A stretch of 64,000 nt of DNA from Timema cristinae (GCA_039000515.1 JBCFYV010000001.1:48754032-48818031), one strand, 5' to 3'; positions 44,229 to 55,030 are shown, counted from the first letter of the stretch. Notes: generated from the letters alone by a model not told the origin. Numbers and translations are program-made.

Positions 44229-44771
44229 ATGGACGTCATTGTGGATTTCCAGAGCTTCATCGACGACAACAACGAGTTTATCATCAAGGAACTGAGTGTT
44301 TTATCTGTATGCGGCACATTACTTCAACATTGGGTGTTAAAACCTCCATACGCTATCGAAGAACTTTCCACCGATGCCAGAAAGAAAGCCGACTATATAG
44401 TCAACAATCTGCACGGTATCACCTGGGATTACGGTGATGTGGATTACAGACTGCTCGAATCCCTCATCTCCCGTCCCACAGCGCGTGCAGAAACCGTCTA
44501 CGTCAAGGGGTCAGAAAAGAAAATGTTTCTAGTCAAATACACGTCTACACCCATCGTAGATCTGTACGACAGAGGTTGTTCGTCACTGAAAACACTTAAA
44601 TTGGGTCGCACCATGTGCATGGCACATAGTTCTGTATGGAATTTCTGCTCTGCCTCTATCGTCTGGGGACTTCGAGACTGGATGATTGAAGATGGATACG
44701 CACACCATAAGACGTGCGCTGAAAACAAGTCCGTGGTTCCGTTCTGTACGGTCGGGTGTTTTCCCTGCTGA
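44229..44771 (+). CDS. Polinton-associated protein of unknown function, possible RNase H-fold nuclease
   Basis: 180 residues starting MDVIVDFQSFIDDNNEFIIK. VIVDFQSF at the N-terminus, HWVLKPPYAI, a HGITWDYGD segment and a late C-x-x-H...C cluster (MCMAHSSVWNFC) form a pattern I associate with a group of arthropod Polinton-linked proteins. The opening V-D-F-Q strand resembles the first acidic strand of DEDD-type exonucleases, but I cannot confirm the remaining acidic residues. It has its own TATA box 40 nt upstream. Its last 80 nt overlap the protease ORF in another frame, so its true C-terminus may be shorter or shifted by an indel. The function is unproven. Confidence 0.6.
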   Translation: MDVIVDFQSFIDDNNEFIIKELSVLSVCGTLLQHWVLKPPYAIEELSTDARKKADYIVNNLHGITWDYGDVDYRLLESLISRPTARAETVYVKGSEKKMFLVKYTSTPIVDLYDRGCSSLKTLKLGRTMCMAHSSVWNFCSASIVWGLRDWMIEDGYAHHKTCAENKSVVPFCTVGCFPC

Positions 44772-45147
44772 TCAACTACCCGCAAGAATAGCTCGACCTG
44801 CCGCTCTAGTCATCAACACCGATCCGCACACCAAACCTGGGACGCATTGGGTCGCCATCTTCATCGACAAGAATGGCGTGGGAGAATACTTTGACAGTTA
44901 TGGTTTTCCACCGCGTATAAAGTCACATCTGGCATTTATACGCAAAAACACTTTTCGCGCGTCCTATAGTAAGCTACAACTTCAAAGCATTGCATCAGAC
45001 GTTTGCGGCCATTACTGTCTCATGCACCTTCTCTATCGCACCCAGAACATTCCGCTGAAAACTTTCCAAAACCTATTCTCGCCCACCAATCATACAGCCA
45101 ACGACGCTAAGGTGGTGAGATATTACAATAGATTTTCAAGACTGTAG
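44692..45147 (+). CDS. Adenain-like cysteine protease (C5/Ulp1 fold)
   Basis: 151 residues from the ATG at 44692 (MDTHTIRRALKTSPWFR). The triad is visible: His in PGTHWVAIF (about 44843), Asp in YFDSYG (about 44893) and Cys in SDVCGHYC (about 45004). VINTDPHTKPGTHWV and SDVCGHYCLMHLL are family signatures. In adenoviruses and by prediction in Polintons, this enzyme cleaves capsid and core precursors during maturation. The start lies inside the preceding ORF in another frame (80-nt overlap). No break was found. The stop at 45145-45147 is 45 nt before the next TATA box. Confidence 0.87.
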   Translation: MDTHTIRRALKTSPWFRSVRSGVFPADQLPARIARPAALVINTDPHTKPGTHWVAIFIDKNGVGEYFDSYGFPPRIKSHLAFIRKNTFRASYSKLQLQSIASDVCGHYCLMHLLYRTQNIPLKTFQNLFSPTNHTANDAKVVRYYNRFSRL

Positions 45148-45191
45148 GGGCATGTCGCCCTTCAAGAGGCCGTGTCCAGGCGGCGTGCGCC

Positions 45192-45198
45192 TATAAAA
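45192..45198 (+). promoter_or_regulatory. TATA box of the last Polinton gene
   Basis: TATAAAAAGGG in GTGCGCCTATAAAAAGGGCG, 48 nt upstream of the ATG at 45240. Confidence 0.65.
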
Positions 45199-45239
45199 AG
45201 GGCGTTCCGGCGGTGTGCCGGCCATAACCACCGAGCATC

Positions 45240-45969
45240 ATGGAAGGTCAAGACGCTTGCGGTAGCAAAGCAAAGCCTGCGAAACCACTCGCCGTCACCA
45301 GTATTTTCAACACATTGTTCCAGCTGGATGGTGTCGACGCCAAGCGAGTCATCGTCGGCATGGTGTCAAGAACAACTTTACGCCCTATGTCCAACTAGAA
45401 AAATGTGGAGGTAACTGCGCCGTGTTTAACCGTACAGAATGGCAAGAACTGAGCACCTACAAGTCGGTCATATCAAAGTTTTTCACAACACTCAACCTCC
45501 TCAGAAGATTAGTCTGACTAATCACGAAATCTCTCTGAGACGTATGTGCGGTGACCGTATGGTCGTCATTAATGAGAAACACGACGCCGAATCAAACGGT
45601 CGCCTATCTAGCACCTAGCTGGGTGCGTCTTTGTGAGGTGTGGGACCTCATCGACGTCGCCGTCGACCGACGGGACATGTGGTCGACACCCGTCGCGCAC
45701 TATTGCAACAATTTGATCGACACACTCGTCGTCGATGTATGCGACACGCTAACAGAATCGATGGATGTCATCGACCTAGAACAACCTACGGTGTAAACGC
45801 ACATAAAAACCTGGATCTTATCAGTGCTACTTACTATACACGTCAAGTCATCGGTTTGGACTATTACATGTTGGATTGTGAACTAAAAACAATTTTACTA
45901 ACGCATCTAAGAGACACTGTAGAAAAACGTATGAACGAATATATGCGTCATTCCTGTAAAAATGTATAA
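45240..45969 (+). pseudogene. Last Polinton gene, unknown function, multiply frameshifted
   Basis: It starts MEGQDACGSKAKPAKPLAV at 45240. The frame stops at 45396-45398. Coding-like sequence continues in other frames with switches near 45367, 45512, 45595 and 45790, and ends at the TAA at 45967-45969. Recognisable stretches are VFNRTEWQELSTYKSVISKF, NHEISLRRMCGDRMVVIN and LDYYMLDCELKTILLTHLRD. A full-length version would be about 240 residues with no transmembrane segment. I know no function for it. It has its own TATA box and is followed by AATAAATAAATA at about 45980, a likely polyadenylation signal. Confidence 0.6.
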
Positions 45970-46019
45970 TTGTGATGTTTAATAAATAAATATATATTTG
46001 TAACATCTGTGTTTTATTT

Positions 46020-46177
46020 ACGAGTCCCAACTTGCCTTGTCTGCCAGACAACCCGATGCCCCTGGTCAATATCTAATCTTGTCTCAACATGTCTTGTCTG
46101 CCCACCAACCTGGCGCCTGGGTTGTGACATAACACGCAATGATTACGTCATAGGGAAAAACCCAGGTTGCAGCTGTC
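46020..46177 (-). repeat. Extra TIR-like module inside the right end
   Basis: It contains the TIR words GGCGCCTGGGTTGTGACAT and ACGCAATGATTACGTCAT, but lies inside the part that pairs with the left TIR. The right end thus has one additional repeat module. Confidence 0.65.
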
Positions 46178-47639
46178 ATGATCTATTCTTGTCCCAACTT
46201 TTCTTGTCTTCCGCCAACCTGGCGCCAGGGTTGCGACATAACACGCAATGATTACGTCATTGGGAAAACCCCAAGGTTGTTGAGGTCAAGATCTAGTCTT
46301 GTCTCGTGAGCCGTCAAGCTGACGCCAGGGAAAACCCCCGCTGCCTGGGGCAATGACCTCAATATCTATTCTTGTCTTGTCCCGACATACTGGTGCCAGG
46401 GAAAACCCTGTTGCCCTTGGCAATGACCTCGATATCTATTCTTGTCTTGTCGGGCCGACATATTGGCACAGGGAATAACCAGATGCCCGAGCAATGACCT
46501 CAATATCTATTCTTGTCTTGTCGTGCCGACATACTGGCGCCAGGGTTGGGACATAACACGCGATGATTACTCATAGGAAAAAACTCAGGTTGTCCGGTCC
46601 GAGAGCTGCGGGTGGAGGAACATTTCCAGGCATTTCGACAGACGCTACCAAACAACCAATTTTAGTAGACTTGTAATGGGGGATAGGGCCCCTAACTGTG
46701 GATTCCGAGGCCCCTGATTGTGCATGTGTCAGCTAGAGTTGTGACATAACACGCAATGATTACGGTATAGGAAAAAACCCAGGTTGTCCGGTCCGAGAGC
46801 TGCGGGTGGAGGTACATTTCCAGGCATTTCGACAGACGCTACCAAACAACCAATTTTAGTAGACTTGTGACGGGGGTAGTGGCCCCTAACTGTGGATTCC
46901 GAGGCCCCTGATTGTGCATAATTAGAGATGCTAGAGTTGCGACATAACACGCAATGATTACGTCATAGGAAACACCCAGCTTGCAGAGGTCACGATCTAT
47001 TCTTGTCCCAACTTGTCTGCCCGCCAACCTGGCGCCAGGGTTGCGATGATTACGTCATTGGGAAAACCCAAGGTTATCGAGGTCACTTGTCGCCCCGTCA
47101 GTCTGGCGTCAGGGTGGCGAAGGTGGAGGGGGGTCTCTGGAACAAATTACCACACTCTACCACAAAGCACCATAGCGCAAGGTTCATGCTGCTTGTTCCG
47201 GGACAGAGCCTTGTGACAGAATAGCCGATGTTCATTCTAGGCTTGTCAGCCATAGCGCAAGCTTCGTGCCGTGCCCTCCTGTCAAACTGACGCCAGGGAA
47301 AACCCCCGTTGCCGGGGCAATGACTCAATATCTATTCTTGTCTTGTCTGCCCGACATACTGGTGCCAGGGAAAAACCCCGTTTCCCGGGGCAATGACCTC
47401 AATATCTATTAACAATCATCAAGAACCAACATGTCCAGGGTTGGTAGTCGAGGGGGAGGGGAGGCGGATGTGGAAAGCAGGTCAAAATTGGTGGGGGAAG
47501 GAGGATATTTATAGCAGCCAATCAGAGGAAAGTAGGGCACGAAGGAAGGAGGGGGATCAGCCAATCACAGAGAGGAGGCGTGGTCATGTGACCTGGCTCG
47601 GCCAATAAAAACATTGGGCAGGTGGTCCAGAACACTACT
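46178..47639 (-). repeat. Right terminal inverted repeat of the Polinton
   Basis: Reverse complement of the left TIR (28715-30199) with small indels and substitutions, and a slightly different number of internal modules. The outer part contains the same GGTCACATGACC-like palindrome and CCAAT/TATA words. ORFs here mirror those of the left TIR and are not genes. Confidence 0.93.
47504..47523 (-). promoter_or_regulatory. CCAAT/TATA promoter-like site in the right TIR
   Basis: The minus strand reads GATTGGCTGCTATAAATATC, identical in layout to the left TIR and facing inward, so antisense to the Polinton genes. Confidence 0.5.
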
Positions 47640-47645
47640 TTCGTG
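47640..47645. repeat. Target-site duplication, right
   Basis: TTCGTG directly after the right end of the Polinton, identical to 28709-28714. Confidence 0.93.
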
Positions 47646-47828
47646 GCCTCGTGGCCAACTAAACAAACTTGTTCTTCCTGAATTATATTATCGTACTTCT
47701 CTCCCCCGTGCAGAAGTTACACGCTCTACACGTTCTTTCATGTCACGTGATTGCGTATGCTGTTCCTGGACAACTTGGACTCTCAGATAGCACATAGCGT
47801 TCTAGATCTTAGGATTACTGTGCTTCAA

Positions 47829-48137
47829 GATGTACGTCACCTTCAAGATGTAAGGCACCTTCAAGTGTAGTATTAGGGTTAGGACCACGGGGCTCACCTT
47901 CAATATGTAAGGCACCATCAAGATGTACGGCACCTTCAATATATACGCCACCTTCATAGATTCAATGTGCACCATCAAGAATGTAAGGCACCATCAAGAT
48001 GTACGGCACCTTCAAGATGTACGTCATCTTACATCGATGTAAGCACCATCAAGATGTAAGGCACCTTCAATGTAAGGCACCATCAAGATGTACGGCATCA
48101 AATGTCGTCACTTCAAGATGTACGGAACCTTCAACAG
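47829..48137. repeat. Short tandem repeat, about 18 bp
   Basis: Repeats of GGCACCTTCAAGATGTAA and variants (CATCAAGATGTACGG), with irregular indels between units. Confidence 0.8.
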
Positions 48138-48139
48138 AT

Positions 48140-49864
48140 CTTGATTGTGATTGCCTACTTTTTTGAGCGTTCAGACAACATACACGCTCTTCGGCAGACT
48201 CAACAACTCTGGGAAATTATGTTGAGCTATCTAGCCACTCCAACGTTTCTTCTTCTGAGATTGCTTTTCCAAGATTCATATAGTTTCGATATTTTTGTTT
48301 TAAGACTTTGTATCGAGATTGGCTCTCTTACGTGGAGGCATTGCTTCAATGAACACCCAAAAAAAAATGGGTTAGACTTAATATGAAATAATTAAAACTA
48401 AATAAACTTAATTTACACACTAAACTACAAAATAACCGAAACAATAAATAATTTTAAAACACAGATGATAGCACATTGAAAGTGGCTATGTTACTTGGAG
48501 TTACAGCTGCAATGAACACCAAAATAAACAACTTGAACTTATTATCAAAGTAAGAAAAAAAATCTACTTTTCATGAAAAACCATAAACTGGAAAAACCTA
48601 CATATTAGAACCATATGCATGCACCCCAATAATTGCTCTCTTACGGTAGGTATTGTTTCAATTAACTATAAAAGATTGTATGCGCTATTTACACTTAGAC
48701 ATATATTTCTTTATAAATCCTTGTATTTTGGTGTACTGTACGCCATGCTTTATTTATGTAAATTAAAGATTAAATGACAAGTGAACACCAGTTATGTGAG
48801 TTTATATTTACATTAATTTTTTAAAATTTTGCCTCAAGAATTTCTACGGCCCACCTATGTATTTGGAAATAAATAAGTTTTAAAATACTCTAGCTGTACT
48901 TTTATTAATTTTAAATATATAGTTTAAAAGAATAACACATAGGCCTACCACCATCGGTGAGCACTTGAAATAAACTTCATGCTTGTCTTCAAGAGTGACG
49001 AGAAGGTTGAGTTTCGAAACACAAGGAGAGTAGTTTCTCGAACTACTTCACCGAAAATGCGGCTACGCTTCTTCTCAATTCTACCTTCATTATCCCTAAT
49101 GAAATGTTGCTTAAGCATTTTTAAGGGCAGTGTACACTCAACATATTGCCGGCACACTATTTTGTTTTGGGTTCGCGACTCAGCAGCAGGAAATGGTTCT
49201 CACACCCAGTCAAATGGTCCAGTAAATCAAAATTAAGAAAATATTTACTAATCATTTCCTGAAGATACGTCAAATGTTAAGAGATTTTAATGTGAAATTT
49301 ATTTTGGTGCATGCTTCTTTAACATTTTAAAACCTTTAATTCAATCCATTAGTAATTTGTGTCACCCATAACTCTAAATTAGCGTGAAATCTTTTGATTT
49401 TGTTAGACGTATTTAAAATATTAGTAAATATGAGTAGGTAATAAATACGGACGATGCATGACTGTCACTCGTACCAACTTAGTTCGTGTTCTGATCGAAC
49501 AGCAGGAGCTGAGATGGAAGGAGGAGTCAAATATCGGACGACTTGAAGGAAAGAAGACAATTCTGGGGGCAGGAGGAGGAGGAGGCAGAGGACAGGGTGC
49601 ATTGCTGGTTTAAGCTCACTGACAAAAGAAATGTACCTGTCGTATGACAGAACACTTTATAATAATTTAACAGCGATGCGTGGTGCTCTAGGCTGTGGTC
49701 ACAAGACAACTACGAGTAGTTCACCGCCGCGGCACACCGTTTGTGGAACACTGCACACTTGTATAGTCTAGACAGGTAGTGTGATGCCATGCCTCAATAA
49801 TAATAATTGAAACAAAACACGCTCAGGTTTTATGAACCTAGGCCTTCAACAAATATGAGTCTGA
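48140..49864. other. Intergenic DNA
   Basis: No gene is recognised. A diverged SINE family 1 fragment at about 48985-49115 keeps GAGTTTCGAAAC and CCGAAAATGCGGCTACGC. The rest is AT-rich without a known motif. Confidence 0.4.
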
Positions 49865-49865
49865 G

Positions 49866-51380
49866 ACCACTGCCCAGGACCATTTGACCATCAAAGTGTG
49901 TAAGACCCCTGCCCAGGACCATTTGACTATCAAAGTGTGTAAGACCCCTGCCCAGGACCATTTGACCACCAAAGTGTGTAAGACCCCTGCCCAGGACCAT
50001 TTGACCACCAAAGTGTGTAAGACCCCTACCCAGGACCATTTGACCACCAAAGTGTGTAGGACCCCTGCCCAGGACCATTTGACTATCAAAGTGTGTAGGA
50101 CCCCTGCCCAGGACCATTTGACCACCAAAGTGTGTAGGACCCCTACCCAGGACCATTTGACTATCAAAGTGTGTAAGACCCCTGCCCAGGACCATTTGAC
50201 CACCAAAGTGTGTAAGACCCCTGCCCAGGACCATTTGACCACCAAAGTGTGTAGGACCCCTGCCCAGGACCATTTGACCACCAAAGTGTGTAGGACCCCT
50301 GCCCAGGACCATTTGACTATCAAAGTGTGTAGGACCCCTGCCCAGGACCATTTGACCACCAAAGTGTGTAGGACCCCTACCAGGACCATTTGACTATCAA
50401 AGTGTGTAAGACCCCTACCCAAGACCATTTGACCACCAAAGTGTGTAGGACCACTGCCCAGGACCATTTGACCACCAAAGTGTGTAGGACCCCTGCCCAG
50501 GACCATTTGACCATCAAAGTGTGTAGGACCCCTACCAGGACCATTTGACTATCAAAGTGTGTAGGACCCCTACCCAGGACCATTTGACTATCAAAGTGTG
50601 TAAGACCCCTGCCCAGGACCATTTGACCATCAAAGTGTGTAAGACCCCTACCCAGGACCATTTGACTATCAAAGTGTGTAGGACCCCTACCCAGGACCAT
50701 TTGACTATCAAAGTGTGTAGGACCCCTACCCAGGACCATTTGACTATCAAAGTGTGTAGGACCCCTACCCAGGACCATTTGACTATCAAAGTGTGTAGGA
50801 CTCCTACCCAGGACCATTTGACTATCAAAGTGTGTAGGACCCCTACCCAGGACCATTTGACTATCAAAGTGTGTAGGACCCCTGCCCAGGACCATTTGAC
50901 CATCAAAGTGTGTAAGACCCCTGCCCAGGACCATTTGACCATCAAAGTGTGTAGGACCCCTACCAGGACCATTTGACTATCAAAGTGTGTAGGACCCCTA
51001 CCCAGGACCATTTGACTATCAAAGTGTGTAAGACCCCTGCCCAGGACCATTTGACCACCAAAGTGTGTAGGACCACTGCCCAGGACCATTTGACCACCAA
51101 AGTGTGTAGGACCCTACCCAGGACCATTTGACTATCAAAGTGTGTAGGACCCTACCCAGGACCATTTGACCACCAAAGTGTGTAGGACCCTGCCCAGGAC
51201 CATTTGACCACCAAAGTGTGTAGGACCCCTACCCAGGACCATTTGACCACCAAAGTGTGTAGGACCCCTGCCCAGGACCATTTGACCACCAAAGTGTGTA
51301 GGACCCCTACCCAGGACCATTTGACCATCAAAGTGTGTAGGACCACTGCCCAGGACCATTTGACCATCAAAGTTTGTAGG
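49866..51380. repeat. 39-bp minisatellite, about 39 units
   Basis: The unit is made of CCCAGGACCATTTGACCACC, AAAGTGTGTAGGA and CCCCTG. Variants are ACCACC/ACTATC/ACCATC, AGGACC/AAGACC and TGCCCA/TACCCA. A few units have lost a C. Since 39 is 3 x 13, frames stay open on both strands for 140-220 residues. These ORFs are artefacts of unit length: they are pure repeat and shift wherever a unit loses a base. Confidence 0.97.
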
Positions 51381-51381
51381 A

Positions 51382-51887
51382 TCATATACAAAGAGTATTC
51401 CTGCAAGTCACATGAGAAATGACGCCTTGTCACATGACCTAACCCAAGTATTCGTGGATCTGCACGATTCTCCCTTGCCCTATTCCTATAAATTAATTAT
51501 CTATAAGGCAAGTAATTTAATGCTCTAGGGAATCCCCCGCACAACCATACACGTGACAAAGTCTTAACGTCTGTTGATGCGAGCCAGGCGGATTAGCCAT
51601 CAGCCCAACTAATTAACGGGGCATTATTAAAATTGCCGCCCTTACACGGGAAGGGGTTGAAGAAATCCGTGGCGTGGAAAATAAAAGGCATTGGCTGAGG
51701 AGGGAGGGGGGAGACAGCAAAGTAGAGGGGTGGTAAAAACGAATAAGGCAGTGGTCGGGGAGGCGGGGGAGTAGTAGATCCTATACCCTGATTTTCTTAT
51801 GAATTAACATATCTGATAGATAGAAAACGTTACTAAATCTACTTTCACATACAACCTTCAGCTATCAATTTTAATAGATATTATTAA
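51382..51887. other. Intergenic DNA, nothing recognised
   Basis: Purine-rich stretch at 51650-51780; no gene or known repeat. Confidence 0.4.
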
Positions 51888-52172
51888 TATATTATTATTA
51901 TTAGCACCGCGTCTTACTACCCATTCGGGTTATACGCACTTACGCTAATGTGTAATGGTGGGGTGATTGTGAGATGAAATGAAGGACCTACAGTTTAACG
52001 TGGAATCCGAACCACGGTGGAGACCTGGCATTCCCCACATTTACAAGATGTCTTGTCAGAGGTGAAGGAAGGGTTTGGTAATCAGATAAATCTGTGCCGG
52101 GACCAAGGATTGAACCCCGGCCGCCGGCATAGAAGTCTGACACCTTACCCCTAGACCACCAGGTCACCATTT
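51888..52172 (-). mobile_element. SINE family 2, full length
   Basis: Near-identical to 21368-21657, in the same orientation, with an ATT microsatellite at its 3-prime side (51885-51904). Box B GGGGTTCAATCCTTGG and tail GCGTATAACCCGAATGGGTA are intact. Confidence 0.88.
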
Positions 52173-53145
52173 TTAATATATAAAAATAAAATTAATGAAT
52201 TAAGTAAAATGTGCTATGTATTGACTACAAAAAATATGTTAGTATTTTCCAAAAGGTGCACCAAATGTCTATTTATAAGAAAATCAAGTAGAACCTAGGG
52301 GACACCAAATTGGTTCAAAAAGGTGACTGAAATTTCTATTGTGCGAGTTCATTAAACTACTAAAATATTGTTCCTGTTAATAACAATAGATTTGCCCAAA
52401 CATATATATTTTTTAAGAATAATTAGGCTTAATGCTTGCCAGCATCAATAAAGCAACTATACAAGAACATAATTTAATTATTTATTATTTATTTGCTTAC
52501 TTAGAACTAAATATAATAATTTTACGGCTATATATAAGGAGTAAAAATGAGGAGGAAAGTCGGTCTAAATGATGCCGCATTAGCATGGTTGTAGGATAAT
52601 AAATCACACTGGAAACGCACTTTTGGAAAATCGTTCCAAGACTATCCAGCAATAATTCGAAACCTGACCTTCGTCAAAGATGACTTATCTGTTTGGAGCG
52701 CTTCAGACTTAGTGGCCTCTAGCGTGTGCAATTTACATTTAATGAGAAGGCGAACCAATAACTCTTATGAGTTAGTTTTCGCATAAATTCACCTTTTATT
52801 TTAATATGGCAAGAACTATTATTATTTTCTCTCTGTCTTAGTACCGTTTCAGTTTAAATTAAATTCGCTGATGGAATAGGAATGATAAGACGAAATCTGA
52901 GAGAAAATCTACCCACGTTTGCTTAGACAGAAAGCTGGATACCCTTAGTTTACCTGGCCTGGACCCCCCCCTCCCCCCCAACCTCCCTTAACAATCCAAC
53001 ACGACAGCGATGCGTTAGGCCATGAAGCTACCAATGCGGGTATTATTAATAATATAATAATACGGGAATAACCGTATATTGATCTTTCTAGTTTAAACGC
53101 GTTAAAGTTTTAAATAAATTTTATCCGCTTCACTTTCATGTAAGA
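52173..53145. other. Intergenic DNA, nothing recognised
   Basis: AT-rich; a C-rich run at about 52964-52984. No coding signal was found. Confidence 0.4.
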
Positions 53146-53149
53146 CTGG

Positions 53150-53335
53150 CCTGGGTTAGGGGAAAACCTGGTCGAGTTTATTGAGAGTGGTTTTTTCCTA
53201 AACCTTTCCCACTCTCCTTCCATGCAAATGCTGGTAAATTACCTCTAAAGTGCTTCTATTCTCATTCCTAGGCCAGTAGAGTAGCTATTATACATGCTTG
53301 TAGCCTGAACAGGTAGTAAGACGCGGTGATAAGAA
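53150..53335 (+). mobile_element. SINE family 1 body and tail
   Basis: CACTCTCCTTCCATGCAAAT begins the body and GAACAGGTAGTAAGACGCGG ends the tail. The head is worn. Confidence 0.65.
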
Positions 53336-53689
53336 ATATTGGCAAGGAAAATGTAGCTCTGTTTATTTATTCATTTTTCCTCTTATAGGTAAATAACCTC
53401 CTATATATTTGTCTGGCCACCCCCTTAGAGCACACCCTAAAGGATCAGTTTTCCATCCTCTCGGATTAGGATCCAATCCTGCCCTCCCAGTGCTGGCTAT
53501 AGGCTACACATCCTTCAAGAACCACATACATGCCTCACATGCCGTTCAGCTTGTAGAATCACCCTCTTATCGCTGTGTTTGGAAAGGGTGCATAAGTCTC
53601 CGCTCACTAAATTTGATATGTTAATGGGTGTGGCCCATCTGGAGGGTGATTATATGTGAGTAATATATTAGTTTGTACCTACTTCGATG

Positions 53690-53805
53690 TCCACATGGTT
53701 GAAGGCGTCACTCTAAAGTAGATTCGACTGCCGATGACGAGTTCAAATCCCAGCTGGCTCTAACAGCGATTCCAGTTTTCTTTCCACATTACCCCTTTGT
53801 CTTCA
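53690..53805 (+). mobile_element. SINE family 1 head fragment
   Basis: CCACATGGTTGAAGGCGTCA and GAGTTCAAATCCCAGCTGG correspond to boxes A and B. The body is mostly lost. Confidence 0.5.
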
Positions 53806-54094
53806 ACGTTGGTGGTTGATTGTGTCTCTAACCTCGTGTTTTCTGTAGACCAGATATGTTAATAATTTAATATTATAGTTAAAACATTAACATTTTCATT
53901 CTCTTTGCTTGGAATTCAATGATCAAATGAATGTCATCTCTAATTGCAAATAGGTTTTGCATTTACCTACTTACTTACTCTATGCATTAGGAACTCGAAA
54001 GCTCATCACCACATTCACAAAAATACGCCACCTATCCCTCCCTATATTGAGCTAATTCTATCCAGTCTATCTCATTACACCCTATCTCTCTCAG

Positions 54095-55030
54095 TCTATA
54101 AAATGTTATCCTCCCATCTGCGTCTGGGTCTTCCCATTGGGTTTGTCATTCAATTCCTTCAACACGGTTTTAGATACACTCATTCGCACTGCACGACTTG
54201 CCCACCATAGCTTGCAAGATTTTATTACCCTATCTATGTCTGGTAATGAGTACAGGGGTATGCACTCATCATTATGTATCTTCCTCAACTCCCCACTACC
54301 TTCATTCATTTTTTGATAAAATATCTTTATTAGCACCCTGTTTTCGAACACCCTAAATTTCTTTTCATCATTTAAGTAGCGGCCATATTTCGCACCCATA
54401 AAGAACAGCCGGTAAAATTATTGTTTTGTTTATTTTGAGTTCTACATTTCTTGACAGAAGCGAGATTCCAACAACTTAGTGACCGAGCAATAACAATAAT
54501 TTCTGACTGTATTATTTTCCTAATTTCCAATCTAATATTATTATCACTAGTTAAAATTATTCCTAAATATTAAACTCATTAACTCTGTCAAATGTTATGT
54601 TGTTTCTGTGATATCTAAATTATCGTTCTCAATCTGTGTTCTCTGTGATATCATATACTTGTCTTTCAGTGTTCATTCAAACCTATTTCCTTACTAGCCT
54701 CTAGAAAATGTCTGCATTTCTTGCCGCATCCTCCTTACTATTAGCCAACAAAGCTGAATCCTCTGTGTACCCTAACAGCTACCTTGTACTTTTTAATGTC
54801 AATCCTCTCCTACTCTCTAGCATTACCCTAGTAGCATACTATTAGGCTAGATTAAAGAGTAATGGGGAAAGTGCATCTCCCTGTTTTAGTCCATTATGCA
54901 TTTCGAAAGCATCTGATAAGCGATATAAAACCTGTACACTGCCTTGCGTATATCTCAAACATACCCCAATTAGCTTGACCAATTTTTGGAATATTCCAAA
55001 TTTAACTAAAATGTCACATATGCACAAATA
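54095..55030 (-). mobile_element. Decayed LINE, reverse transcriptase 3-prime half
   Basis: The minus strand carries LKQGDALSPLLFNLA (at about 54845-54890), the reverse-transcriptase block before the catalytic Asp pair. Downstream come RVFENRVLIKIF and VIKSCKLWWASRAVRM (54190-54370), a C-terminal segment common in insect LINE polymerase-like proteins. The part between (54400-54840) is broken by stops and frameshifts. It is 5-prime truncated, with no target duplication found. Confidence 0.65.

Larger units (their letters stand above)
28715..47639 (+). mobile_element. Complete Polinton (Maverick) element, 18,925 bp
   Basis: The inverted ends begin AGTAGTGTTCTGGACCACCT on the left and read the same on the right minus strand. 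TTCGTG stands directly outside both ends (28709-28714 and 47640-47645), the 6-bp target duplication typical of Polintons, as is the AG...CT terminus. Inside are the hallmark genes: protein-primed DNA polymerase B, FtsK/HerA-type packaging ATPase, retroviral-type integrase with chromodomain, minor and major capsid proteins, and adenain-like protease, all on the plus strand. A LINE, SINE pieces and many indels have been added since insertion. The polymerase, integrase and major capsid genes are broken, so this copy is not autonomous. Confidence 0.97.

Noticed and set aside
49838..51433. Repeat proteins on both strands
   Set aside because: Open frames follow from a 39-bp unit without stops, and one-base losses between units move the frame.
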